Counted from the stretch's first letter, positions 37,836-46,414 are shown. The stretch: DNA of 64,000 bases from Zavarzinia marina (GCF_021568905.1 NZ_JAKGSB010000001.1:1153712-1217711); one strand, 5' to 3'. Notes: generated by a model from the sequence alone, not told the origin. Program-made: numbers and translations.

Positions 37836-38327
37836 ATGGAAATCCTGTCCAATCCCGAGACCTGGGTCGCGGTCGCCTTCGTCATCTTCGTCGGCATCGT
37901 GGTCTGGATGAAGGTGCCGAACGCCATGGGCAAGGCGCTGGACGAACGGGCGGCCAAGATCAAGGCCGACCTCGACGCCGCCGCCAAGCTGAAGGCCGAG
38001 GCCGAGGCCGCGCTCGCGAAATACCGCGAGGCGACCAAGAACGCCGACAAGGAAGCCGAAGCCATCGTGGTCGAAGCCAAGGCCGTGGCCGAGGCGCTGG
38101 CCGCCAAGGCGGAAGCCGATCTGGCCGCCGCCCTCGCCCACAAGGTCGAGGCGGGCAAGGCCAAGATCGCCCAGGCCGAAGCCAATGCGGTCGCCGAAGT
38201 CCGCAAGGTCGCGGCCGAAGCCGCCGTCGCCGCCGCCCGCGAGATCATCGCGACCCGGCTCGACGGTGCCGCCAAGGACCGCATCATCGGCGAGACCATT
38301 TCGAGCGTCGCGACCCGTCTGAACTGA
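37836..38327 (+). CDS. atpF: F0F1 ATP synthase subunit b
   Basis: A 163-residue b subunit with a membrane helix near the N terminus (WVAVAFVIFVGIVVW, about 9-24) and a charged, alanine-rich coiled-coil stalk that binds F1. The last gene of the F0 operon; the F1 genes (atpHAGDC) must be elsewhere, as usual in alphaproteobacteria. A strong terminator follows 24 bp after the stop. Confidence 0.94.
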   Translation: MEILSNPETWVAVAFVIFVGIVVWMKVPNAMGKALDERAAKIKADLDAAAKLKAEAEAALAKYREATKNADKEAEAIVVEAKAVAEALAAKAEADLAAALAHKVEAGKAKIAQAEANAVAEVRKVAAEAAVAAAREIIATRLDGAAKDRIIGETISSVATRLN

Positions 38328-38351
38328 CGGCGCGAAGGATCTGCACGATCG

Positions 38352-38380
38352 AACCCCGGCGGGCCACCGCCGGGGTTTTT
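38352..38380 (+). terminator. Rho-independent terminator of the F0 ATP synthase operon
   Basis: AACCCCGGCGG (38352-38362) and CCGCCGGGGTT (38367-38377) form an 11-bp stem with a GCCA loop, running into a TTTTT tract. It lies 24 bp past the atpF stop. Confidence 0.92.
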
Positions 38381-38532
38381 CCTTGTGCCCTTCTTCCGCC
38401 ATCGGCACAGGCGATCGCACATACGGCAATTCGTGAAATGGGAACTTTAATCACCATTATGAATGTATTAAGGGCTCGGCGGTCATAACCCTCGAAGGGC
38501 TGTCCCAGGGACGCGACGTCGGGGGAAACGAC

Positions 38533-41310
38533 ATGATCAAATTGCGGGGTATTCTCTCCACCACCGCACTGGCCGGCGGCCTTGCCGCGGCGGTGCCGGC
38601 GCTGGCGCAGGAGGCCTATCCGGTCTCCGGCGATCAATTCGGCCATGGCGCCAAGGCGGTGGCCGAGGCGAATTTCCAGGCCAGCCTGTTCGGCGGCGGC
38701 GATTCCGACGGCGGCACCTATGGCGGCGCCCCCAGCTTCACCATGCCTCTCGGCGACAGCCTGGGCCTGCAGGTGGACGGCATCGCCGGCTATGCCGCCG
38801 ATGAATACAGCTTCTTCGGCGGCGCCGCGCAATTGTTCTACCGCGACCCCTCGTCCATGGCGATCGGCGTCATGGGCGGCGCCTATGCCTTCGAGGGCAA
38901 TGCCCAATACGCCGTCTCGGCCTTCACGGAATTCTACCTCGACCGCGTCACCCTCGAAGCCGCGGCCGGCTACCAGGACGGCGACGTGATCGGCGGCGCC
39001 GCCTATGGCCGCGTCGGCGCCGCGCTCTATGCGACCGCGAACCTGCGCATCGGCGCCGGCCTCACCTACAACGAGGTGACGGAATTCGGCGGCGATCTCC
39101 AGGTCGAGGCGCTGCTGCCCTCGGCACCGGGCCTCGCGCTCTTCGCGCTCGCCACCTACGACGAGGACGGCGCGGCCGGTTACGGCGGCCTGCGCTTCTA
39201 CTTCAACGGCGCCGACAGCCTGGTGGGGTCCGACCGGTCCAAGCAGGCGGGCGGCCTCGCGCTGATCGACATCCACCGCAATTTCTCGCGTCCGAACATG
39301 TTCCTGGCGGATCCGGTGGGCTTCGGCATTCGCCAGATCTCGCGCGCGGCCAGCGCCGCGGCCGGCGGCGACCCCTTCGGCGACGTCGAACCCGAGGACG
39401 GCGGCGGCACCTGCGCCGTCGATGCCGATCCCGCCACCCCCGGCTGCCAGACCGAGGCGCCGGTGGATCCGGGCCTGATCGACATCGTCAACGATGTCGT
39501 CGCCAATCTCGGCGACGACAGCGCGATCCAGCCGATCACCGACCTGATCAATGCCCTGACCGATCCGGACGGCGGCGCGCTCGACGCGATCACCGGCGCC
39601 CTCAACGACCTGACCCAGATCGAGGGCGGCCCGCTCGGCCCGCTGACGGAACTGGTCGATGCCCTGGTCGGGACCGAGAACGGCGCCCTTGCGCCGCTGG
39701 TCGACACACTGAACGGCATCCTCGGCGGCTTCGCGGCCGGCGCCGACCCGACCGACATCGCGGGCGGCCTCTCCAGCCTGCCGGGCGCCGGTCTGCTGAC
39801 CGGCCTGTTCGACGGGGCCAGCCTGCCGGGCGGCACCGACGGCGGCCTGATCGACGTCGTCAACGGCCTGCTGTCCGACCTGGGCGACGATTCGGCGGTT
39901 CAGCCCCTGACCGACCTGCTGAATGCCCTGACCAACCCGACCGAAGGCGATCTCTCGGCCCTGACCGGGGCCCTGAACGAGCTGACCGCGGTCGACGGCG
40001 GCCCCCTCGGCCCGCTGACGGAACTGGTGGGCAGTCTGGCCGGCACCGACAATGCCGCCCTGAACCCGCTGATCGAGACCCTGAACGGCATCCTCGGCGG
40101 CTTCGCCGCCGGCGCCGATCCGACCGACATCGCGGGCGGCCTCTCCAGCCTGCCGGGCGCCGACATGCTGGCCGGCCTGTTCGGCGGCGAATCCCTGCCG
40201 GGCGGTTCCAACATCGGCCTGATCACCCTGGTCAACGACCTGCTCGGCGATCTCGGCGACGACAGCGCGGTCGAGCCCCTGACCGATCTGCTGAACGCCC
40301 TGACCAACCCGACCGAGGGCGATCTCTCGGCCCTGACCGGCGCCCTGAACGACCTGACCGCGATCGACGGCGGCCCGCTGGCGCCGCTGACGGAACTGGT
40401 GGGCAGCCTGGCCGGCACCGACAATGCCGCCCTGAACCCGCTGATCGACACGCTGAACGGCATCCTCGGCGGCTTTGCCGCGGGCGCCGATCCGACCGAC
40501 ATCGCGGGCGGCCTCTCCAGCCTGTCCTCCCTGTCGGATCTCGCGGATCTGCTGGGCGGCGGCAGTTTCGCCGCGACCGCCGGCGACGGCCTGATCGACG
40601 TCGTCAACGGCGTGCTGGCCAATCTCGGCGACGACAGCGCCATCGAACCGCTGACCGACCTGCTGAACGCCCTGACCAACGGCAACGACGGCGCGCTCAG
40701 CCCCGTCACCTCGGCCCTGAACGAGTTGACGGCACTGGACGGCGGTGCCCTTGCCCCCGTGACCGAACTGGTCGCGGGCCTGGTGGCGACCGACCAGGAA
40801 GGGCTGGAGCCGCTGATCGACACGCTGAACGGCATTCTCGGCGGCCTTGCTTCGGGCGCCGGCACCGATGCCATCTCGGGCGGCCTTTCCAGCCTGCCGG
40901 GTGCCGACACGCTGACCGGCCTTCTGGGCGGCACGCTGTCGGGCGGCAGCGCGACGGCGGGCCTGATCGACGTCGTCAACGGCGTGCTCGGCGGTCTCGG
41001 CGACAATTCGGCGATCGCGCCGCTGACCGACCTGCTCACCACCCTGACCTCGACCGATCCGGATGCCGCCCTCGGCGCCCTGACCGGGCCGCTGAACGAC
41101 CTGACGGCGATCGACGGCGGCGCCCTCGGCCCGCTGACCGAACTGGTCGACGGTCTCGTCGGTGCCGACAACGGCGCCCTGGATCCGCTGGTGGAAACCC
41201 TGAATACGATCCTCGGCGGTCTCGGCGCCGGCGCGGATACGGGGGATGTGGCGGATACGGTCGCCAGTCTGCCGATCATCGGTTCGCTGGCCGGCCTTCT
41301 CGGCCTCTGA
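38533..41310 (+). CDS. Secreted protein with beta-rich domain and five 124-residue repeats
   Basis: The 925-residue protein starts with a signal peptide (about 1-26; ALAGGLAAAVPALAQE with AQ-like cleavage). Residues 30-245 alternate polar and apolar with many Gly and aromatic residues (for example GAAQLFYRDPSSMAIGVMGG), suggesting an outer-membrane beta-barrel. A linker with two Cys (GGTCAVDADP, PGCQTE) leads to five tandem repeats from residue 314, each exactly 124 residues except the shorter last. The repeats have the pattern GLID-VVN-LGDDSA-PLTDLLNAL...ILGGF. I do not recognise the repeat family; an adhesin or matrix role is a guess. A terminator follows. Confidence 0.8.
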   Translation: MIKLRGILSTTALAGGLAAAVPALAQEAYPVSGDQFGHGAKAVAEANFQASLFGGGDSDGGTYGGAPSFTMPLGDSLGLQVDGIAGYAADEYSFFGGAAQLFYRDPSSMAIGVMGGAYAFEGNAQYAVSAFTEFYLDRVTLEAAAGYQDGDVIGGAAYGRVGAALYATANLRIGAGLTYNEVTEFGGDLQVEALLPSAPGLALFALATYDEDGAAGYGGLRFYFNGADSLVGSDRSKQAGGLALIDIHRNFSRPNMFLADPVGFGIRQISRAASAAAGGDPFGDVEPEDGGGTCAVDADPATPGCQTEAPVDPGLIDIVNDVVANLGDDSAIQPITDLINALTDPDGGALDAITGALNDLTQIEGGPLGPLTELVDALVGTENGALAPLVDTLNGILGGFAAGADPTDIAGGLSSLPGAGLLTGLFDGASLPGGTDGGLIDVVNGLLSDLGDDSAVQPLTDLLNALTNPTEGDLSALTGALNELTAVDGGPLGPLTELVGSLAGTDNAALNPLIETLNGILGGFAAGADPTDIAGGLSSLPGADMLAGLFGGESLPGGSNIGLITLVNDLLGDLGDDSAVEPLTDLLNALTNPTEGDLSALTGALNDLTAIDGGPLAPLTELVGSLAGTDNAALNPLIDTLNGILGGFAAGADPTDIAGGLSSLSSLSDLADLLGGGSFAATAGDGLIDVVNGVLANLGDDSAIEPLTDLLNALTNGNDGALSPVTSALNELTALDGGALAPVTELVAGLVATDQEGLEPLIDTLNGILGGLASGAGTDAISGGLSSLPGADTLTGLLGGTLSGGSATAGLIDVVNGVLGGLGDNSAIAPLTDLLTTLTSTDPDAALGALTGPLNDLTAIDGGALGPLTELVDGLVGADNGALDPLVETLNTILGGLGAGADTGDVADTVASLPIIGSLAGLLGL
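39472..41310 (+). repeat. Five in-frame 372-bp tandem repeats
   Basis: Repeat starts at 39472, 39844, 40216, 40588 and 40960 are exactly 372 bp apart, encoding 124-residue units that begin with GLI(D/T). The last unit is truncated at 116 residues by the stop codon. The second and third units are the most alike, sharing long identical protein stretches such as LLNALTNPTEGDLSALTGAL, which points to recent duplication or homogenisation. Confidence 0.9.
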
Positions 41311-41330
41311 TCGCGGCGCCGGCACCAGTC

Positions 41331-41360
41331 AAGCCGCCGGCCTTCGGGCCGGCGGCTTTT
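41331..41360 (+). terminator. Rho-independent terminator after the repeat protein
   Basis: AAGCCGCCGGCC (41331-41342) and GGCCGGCGGCTT (41347-41358) form a 12-bp stem with a stable TTCG tetraloop, ending in TTTT. A second, smaller hairpin (CCGGCC-CGAA-GGCCGG) follows at 41366-41381. Confidence 0.88.
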
Positions 41361-41463
41361 CCTTGCCGGCCCGAAGGCCGGAAAAATGGGTTAACGCGCC
41401 CGCGGCGACCCATGTTGCTGTTTAAATGCATTCCACCTTGGGGTTATATGTTCCCGTTCCGAT

Positions 41464-41499
41464 GCTTCCGGGTACGGGTCCTGGGCCGTACCCCGAAGC
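41464..41499 (+). promoter_or_regulatory. Long hairpin upstream of the diguanylate cyclase gene
   Basis: GCTTC-C-GGGTACGG (41464-41477) pairs with CCGTACCC-C-GAAGC (41486-41499): 13 bp with one C-C mismatch and an 8-nt loop. It lies between the preceding terminator and the GGDEF gene, so it may be in the mRNA leader or act as a DNA operator. It does not resemble a known riboswitch to me. Confidence 0.45.
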
Positions 41500-41613
41500 C
41501 CTCCCCCCACAACTGACGCGGACAGAATGTCCCGCGAGCCGGTTCGTTTTCGAGACCGCGGCCACGGATGGCCGGCGGAGGGATTCGTATCGGCCTCGTC
41601 GACCCCCATCAGA

Positions 41614-42792
41614 ATGACGGCGACCCTGATTCTCACGTTTCTCAACCCGGTGCTCGCGCTGCTCGTCGGACTGGGCCTGTTCCTGCTGCGGCAGACGAAT
41701 GCCGCGGTCCGCCCCTATGTGCGCTGGTTCCCGAAGTCGGCCTTCGCCTTCGCCGGGGGCATATCGGCGCAACTGATCCTGCCTTACGGCAGTTTCGCCG
41801 CCTCCTTCCTGTCGGCCGTGCTGATCCTGTGCAGCGTGATCTTCCTCTGCATCGGCGTTCTCGAACGGTTCGGCAAATCCGTCGATCCCGCCTTCGGCGG
41901 CGCCGTCGTGGCGGCGCCCCTGGTCACCATCCTCTATTTCGCCCTGGAGCCGGCGACGGCGGGGCTGCGGACCGTGATTCTCAACCTGACGGCCGCCGGC
42001 ATGATCTTCGTGACGGCCTTTCGCCTCTACCGCTCCGGTGTCCGCTACCTCGTCGACAGGATTTTGATCCGCGTCCTGGCGATCAACGCCGTCCTGTTCC
42101 TGATGCTCGCCGCCTGCCCCGACTGCATCGATCGCCGATGGCTGGGGGCGGGCACGGCGATCGAGCCGCCGCTCTGGGGCCTCGTGCAGCTGGCGAGCTT
42201 CCTCGGACTTCTGGCGCTGACCCTGACCGTAACGGCCTGCATCGCCCATGATTTCGTCGCCGCCGCCCATCGCGACGGCCAGCACGATCCCCTTTCCGGC
42301 CTGCTGAACCGCCGCGGCCTCGAAACCCACGCGCGCCTGGACCGCGCGGGCGCCTTCGCCCTGATCTATCTCGACATCGATTACTTCAAGCAGATCAACG
42401 ACGTCGCCGGCCATGCCGCCGGCGACCTCGTGCTGCGCGACGTCGGCCGGATGCTGGACGCCATGGTCGACCCGCCCCATCTGGCGGCCCGCATCGGCGG
42501 CGAGGAATTCGTCATCCTTCTGGCCCGGGCCAGCGAATACGAAGCCTGCCTGTTCGCCGAACACCTGCGCCGCACCATCATGCGCCACCGTTTCGCCAGC
42601 CTGCCGCCGCAACACGAGGTGACCGCCAGTTTCGGCGTCGCGATCCGCCGTGGCGACGAATCGCTGCTCGACCTGATGGACCGCGCCGACCGCGCGCTCT
42701 ATGCCGCGAAACAGGCGGGGCGCAACCGGCTGCGCGTCTTCCACACGGACCGTCACCCGGCGGACGAGGCCGATCGCGTGCTTTCGGGGTGA
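41614..42792 (+). CDS. Membrane-bound diguanylate cyclase (GGDEF)
   Basis: A 392-residue protein with about six membrane helices (residues 5-225) and a C-terminal GGDEF domain that makes cyclic di-GMP. The active-site GGEEF is at 295-299 (ARIGGEEFVILL), preceded by LIYLDIDYFKQIND with the metal-binding Asp residues. The product-inhibition RxxD site is absent five residues upstream (DPPH instead), so feedback control may be lacking. Start ATG 41614 fits the first membrane helix; an ATG at 41527 would add 29 charged residues. The membrane part could sense an unknown ligand. Confidence 0.88.
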   Translation: MTATLILTFLNPVLALLVGLGLFLLRQTNAAVRPYVRWFPKSAFAFAGGISAQLILPYGSFAASFLSAVLILCSVIFLCIGVLERFGKSVDPAFGGAVVAAPLVTILYFALEPATAGLRTVILNLTAAGMIFVTAFRLYRSGVRYLVDRILIRVLAINAVLFLMLAACPDCIDRRWLGAGTAIEPPLWGLVQLASFLGLLALTLTVTACIAHDFVAAAHRDGQHDPLSGLLNRRGLETHARLDRAGAFALIYLDIDYFKQINDVAGHAAGDLVLRDVGRMLDAMVDPPHLAARIGGEEFVILLARASEYEACLFAEHLRRTIMRHRFASLPPQHEVTASFGVAIRRGDESLLDLMDRADRALYAAKQAGRNRLRVFHTDRHPADEADRVLSG

Positions 42793-42880
42793 AACCCTTC
42801 ACAGCCACGGAACCGGCTTTGTCGCAGACTGCGATTCTTGCTGCTACACTCGCGCCCGCTCTGGGAGGGGGAAATACCGG

Positions 42881-43528
42881 ATGGCCATGGATCGTTCGCT
42901 GCTCAGCCATTATCTCGGCATCGCACCGTCGTCTCGGGAAGAAGGCGTGCTCCGCCTTCTGCTGGAGACGGCGATCCGCACCGTCGATGCGGCCGAGGGT
43001 TCGGTTCTCGCTTATGACCGCGACGCCAACGACCTGCGCTTCGTCATGATCGCCAACGGTCCGGGCAGCCTGATCGGCCAGCGCGTGCCGATCGGCGCCG
43101 GCCTGACCGGCCTCGCCGCCCTGACCCACGAGGTCCAGATCGGCGCTCCCACCTTCAAGACCGTCGACGACGCCAACAATGCGACCGGCGTCGAGGGCGA
43201 GCCGAGCGCGGTGATCGCCGCCCCCATGGTCTCGGGCGACCAGTTGATCGGCGTCCTGACCGCCGTCCGCTTCAAGGCCGGCCACCGCTTCACCACCGAC
43301 GACGGCCGCGCCTACGGCAATTTCGCCACCGTCGCCGCCCTGATGCTGGATCAGCACAACCGTCTGCGCGAGCTGGCCGGCGGCGCCGACGAACTGACCA
43401 CCGCCGGCGGCTATGGACCGGAGGAAGCGCGCATCCTGAATGCGCTGGCCACCGTCGCCCGGACGCGGCCGGACCGCCTGCCGCGCCTGGCGCAATTGTT
43501 CGAGCAAATGGCCGACATCGCCGTCTGA
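42881..43528 (+). CDS. GAF-domain protein
   Basis: The 215-residue protein is a single GAF domain (about 25-165): EGSVLAYDRDANDLRFVMIANG, VPIGAGLTGLAALTHEVQIG and AAPMVSGDQLIGVLTAVRF, the usual small-molecule or cofactor sensor fold, with a C-terminal helical tail. It has no output domain and a strong GGGAGGGGGAA site. It sits 12 bp before the subtilase gene with which it probably forms an operon, so it may sense a signal for the protease or exporter. The ligand is unknown. Confidence 0.85.
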   Translation: MAMDRSLLSHYLGIAPSSREEGVLRLLLETAIRTVDAAEGSVLAYDRDANDLRFVMIANGPGSLIGQRVPIGAGLTGLAALTHEVQIGAPTFKTVDDANNATGVEGEPSAVIAAPMVSGDQLIGVLTAVRFKAGHRFTTDDGRAYGNFATVAALMLDQHNRLRELAGGADELTTAGGYGPEEARILNALATVARTRPDRLPRLAQLFEQMADIAV

Positions 43529-43540
43529 GCGGACGTCGCA

Positions 43541-44308
43541 ATGTCGGACCTATGGCTCAAACAGGCGGCGGAAACGCCCTTCGACGCGATCGCGACCGGG
43601 CCGCTCGAGGATGTCGATGTCGCCGTGATCGATTCGGGCGTCGACGCCACCCACCCGGATCTCGCGGGCCGCGTCGTCTCGCAATGGACGGTCGAGGAGG
43701 CGGAGGGCCGCCTGACCGCGATCGAACTCGAGACCGGCACCAACAACGACACGTTCGGCCATGGCACCGCTGTCGCCGGCATCATCGCGCGGATCGCGCC
43801 CAATGCCCGCATCCACGACATCCGCGTGCTCGACGCGCGCAACCGGGGCGATCCCACCGCCTCCCTGGTCGCCTTCCGCCATGTGCTGTCGAAGCGCCAT
43901 CGCCTGATCAACATGAGCCTGGCGATCCCCGCCTCCCAGCGAGAGCCGCTCTACAAACTCTGCGAAAGCGCCTATCAGCGGAACCAGATCGTGGTCGCCG
44001 CCAAACGCAACGTGCCGGTGACCGACGAGGGCCTGCCCGCCGAATTCTCCAGCGTCATCTCGATCGACAATCACGCGGTTCCCGAAATGGGCCTGCGCTT
44101 CATCGACCAGGGACTGATCGAATTCGCCACGCTGGGCAACGAGCTGACCGTGCCGGCGCCCGGCGGCGGCTATACGGTGAAGACCGGCACCAGTTTCGCC
44201 ACGCCGACGGTGACGGGCATGTGCTGCCTGTTCCTCGGCCGCTGGCCGGCGCTTCGCCAGTTCGAACTGAAGACCATCCTGAAGGCCCGTGCCCATGTCG
44301 CCCTCTGA
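43541..44308 (+). CDS. Small S8-family (subtilisin-like) serine peptidase
   Basis: A 255-residue subtilase with no signal peptide or propeptide, so probably cytoplasmic. The catalytic triad is complete: Asp31 (VAVIDSGVDATHP), His74 (TFGHGTAVAG) and Ser218 (KTGTSFATPTV). The oxyanion Asn appears to be Asn157 in VVAAKRNVPV, where the usual Gly before Asn is replaced by Arg. The domain is near the minimal subtilisin size. Its 3' end overlaps the ABC transporter start by 14 bp, implying coupled translation and a shared role, perhaps trimming a peptide before export. Confidence 0.9.
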   Translation: MSDLWLKQAAETPFDAIATGPLEDVDVAVIDSGVDATHPDLAGRVVSQWTVEEAEGRLTAIELETGTNNDTFGHGTAVAGIIARIAPNARIHDIRVLDARNRGDPTASLVAFRHVLSKRHRLINMSLAIPASQREPLYKLCESAYQRNQIVVAAKRNVPVTDEGLPAEFSSVISIDNHAVPEMGLRFIDQGLIEFATLGNELTVPAPGGGYTVKTGTSFATPTVTGMCCLFLGRWPALRQFELKTILKARAHVAL

Positions 44309-46406
44309 CGTCCCGCCGCCGGGCAAGAAGATGCCGCCACCGGATCAGCCTTCCACGGCCGAACCGCCCCTCGCCAAGTCCGGCGCCGAGATGCCGATGG
44401 ACGGCGCGCCCAAGGGCGTGCCCCTGCCGCCCATCGCCGGCGGCGTGAAGGGCGAGATGCCGCCGGCCGGCGCCGTGAAGGGCGGCGCGCCCATCGGCGG
44501 CCCGCCCATGGGCGCCAAGAAGGGACCGGGCGGGGGCTTCCCCGGCCTGCCCTTCCCGCCCGAGCCGATGAGCATGAAGAAGCTGATCCGCTGGGCGGTG
44601 CTGCTGGTCAAATCGGCGCCCCTGCCGTTCCTGGCCGCCGTCGGGCTGGCCGCCGTGTTCAACGCGCTGACCCCCTACAGCCAGCAGGTGCTGGTCAATC
44701 TGACATCGGCGCTGGAGGGCAAGGGCGCGGGCGATCCGCAATGGCTGGCCGTGCTCTATGCCGTGCTCGCCGTCGTCGTGATCCTGCTCTCCATGGGCAA
44801 TCGGGTGGTCACCACCTGGGCCAACGAGAAGATGCTGGTCGCGCTGCGCGGCCTGTTGCACGACCGGATGCTGTTGCTGGGCCCGATGTTCCACACGAGG
44901 GTTTCGGGGCCGCAGTTGGTCCAGATCATCAACAACTTCTCGGCCGGCGCGCAGTTCACCCTGAGCGAGATCCTGGCCTATCCCCTGACCAGGGGCGCCG
45001 GCCTGATCACCGCCGCCATCTTCCTCGCCGACAATCTCGCCGCCTTCGAGAATATCCCGGCCGCCATGCGCTGGGTCCTGCTGGGGCTGATCGTGATCAT
45101 CCCGCTGATCGGCTGGAAACTGTCGGGCGTGGTCAGCCGGGCCTTCGAACTGGTCCGGGCCGAGGAAGCGGCCTTCGCCGACGAATTGGGCAATTCGACC
45201 GCCCAACCCCTCGAAGTGCAGTTGATGCGCGCCCATGCCCAGCGCTCGCGCACCATCGCCGCGCGCCTGAAATCGGTGATGAAGGCCAAGCTCCAGGCGA
45301 CCATGCGGCGCGAGGTGGTGCAGCAGTTCCAGGGCTCGATGTCGACGATCCTGACCACCGTGCTGCTGATCTATGCCGCCTTCTCCTTCGACGAGAATAC
45401 GCCGGTGGGCGCCCTCCTTGGCCTGCTCCTGATGGTGCCCTTGGTGGTCGGGCCGATCCAGGAACTGGTCTCCTTCTTCACCGGCCTGCAGGTCAATTGG
45501 CCGATGATCCGGCCCGTCGGCGAGATCATCGATGCCGAACCCGAGATCAAGGACGCCAAGACCGCCCGCGATCACGCCATGACCGAGGCGACGGCGGAAC
45601 TCGAAAACGTCGTCTTCGGCTATCCCCCGGCCAAGAGCCCGATCATCCTGAACGGCGTCTCCCACCGGTTCCGGCCCCATGCCATCACGGCGATCGTCGG
45701 CGGCTCGGGTTCCGGCAAATCGTCGGTCATGCGGCTCCTGGTCCGGCTCTATGACCCGCAGCAGGGTGCCGTGAAGATCGCCGGCAAGCCGGTCAGCGAC
45801 TACACGCTGGAATCGCTCCGCCGGCAGGTCGTCACGCTCTCGCAGTTCCCGCTGATGCTGTCGGGCACGCTGCGGCAGAATTTCGAACTGGTGAAAGCGG
45901 ATGTCACCGACGGCGAGATCGAGGCGGTGTTGCGCCGGGTCGGCGTCTGGGATGCCCTGGCGAACATCAGGCCCGAAGGCCCGATGGAGATCGTCGTGAC
46001 CCAGGCGGCCGGCACCGGCACGCTGTCGGGCGGTCAGCGCCGTCTGGTGGCCCTGGCACGCGCCCTGATCCTGGCGCCCCGTCTCCTTCTCCTCGACGAG
46101 CCGTCGACCGGTGTCGATGTCGAATCGACCTCGCGCCTCGTCTCGGTGCTGCGCGAATTGGCGCGGGAAGTGACGGTGGTGATGGTGGAGCACGACGTCG
46201 ATTTCGTAACCGCCGTCGCCGACGAAGTGGTCTGCATCGAAGGCGGCAAATTCGTGACCACGGGGGCACCTCGCGCCCTCATCGCGGCGGGCGACAATCT
46301 CTTCGCCCGCTTCGTCACCGCAAGGCGCCGCGCCACCTCGACCGATCACCTGGAAATCGAACGCGTGCCCCTGCCCGCCGTGGCCGCCGGCAAGAAGAAG
46401 GGCTGA
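44295..46406 (+). CDS. ABC half-transporter (permease-ATPase fusion)
   Basis: A 703-residue half-transporter. Residues 1-95 are a Pro/Gly/Lys-rich, probably disordered N-terminal region unusual for the family; membrane helices follow (about 100-420), then an ATPase domain with Walker A GGSGSGKSS (about 469-477), signature LSGGQRR (577 on) and Walker B LLLLDEPSTGVD. The order fits exporter-type (MsbA/peptide/lipid) transporters acting as homodimers. It lacks a C39 peptidase domain; the preceding subtilase might supply that function. Start ATG 44295 is inside the subtilase gene. Confidence 0.9.
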   Translation: MSPSDVPPPGKKMPPPDQPSTAEPPLAKSGAEMPMDGAPKGVPLPPIAGGVKGEMPPAGAVKGGAPIGGPPMGAKKGPGGGFPGLPFPPEPMSMKKLIRWAVLLVKSAPLPFLAAVGLAAVFNALTPYSQQVLVNLTSALEGKGAGDPQWLAVLYAVLAVVVILLSMGNRVVTTWANEKMLVALRGLLHDRMLLLGPMFHTRVSGPQLVQIINNFSAGAQFTLSEILAYPLTRGAGLITAAIFLADNLAAFENIPAAMRWVLLGLIVIIPLIGWKLSGVVSRAFELVRAEEAAFADELGNSTAQPLEVQLMRAHAQRSRTIAARLKSVMKAKLQATMRREVVQQFQGSMSTILTTVLLIYAAFSFDENTPVGALLGLLLMVPLVVGPIQELVSFFTGLQVNWPMIRPVGEIIDAEPEIKDAKTARDHAMTEATAELENVVFGYPPAKSPIILNGVSHRFRPHAITAIVGGSGSGKSSVMRLLVRLYDPQQGAVKIAGKPVSDYTLESLRRQVVTLSQFPLMLSGTLRQNFELVKADVTDGEIEAVLRRVGVWDALANIRPEGPMEIVVTQAAGTGTLSGGQRRLVALARALILAPRLLLLDEPSTGVDVESTSRLVSVLRELAREVTVVMVEHDVDFVTAVADEVVCIEGGKFVTTGAPRALIAAGDNLFARFVTARRRATSTDHLEIERVPLPAVAAGKKKG

Positions 46407-46414
46407 CCGTCACT

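Noticed and set aside
38448..38475. CtrA or EcfG binding site upstream of the repeat protein
   Set aside because: TTAA elements and GGAAC occur, but spacing does not match TTAA-N7-TTAA or the GGAAC...CGTT consensus.
38284..41325. A 1013-codon frame antisense to the repeat protein
   Set aside because: It only reflects the same 372-bp repeats on the other strand. The sense frame has a signal peptide, a start site region and a terminator.
41366..41381. Second hairpin after the repeat protein as a minus-strand terminator
   Set aside because: The A/T tract lies on the wrong side for leftward termination and there is no leftward gene ending there.
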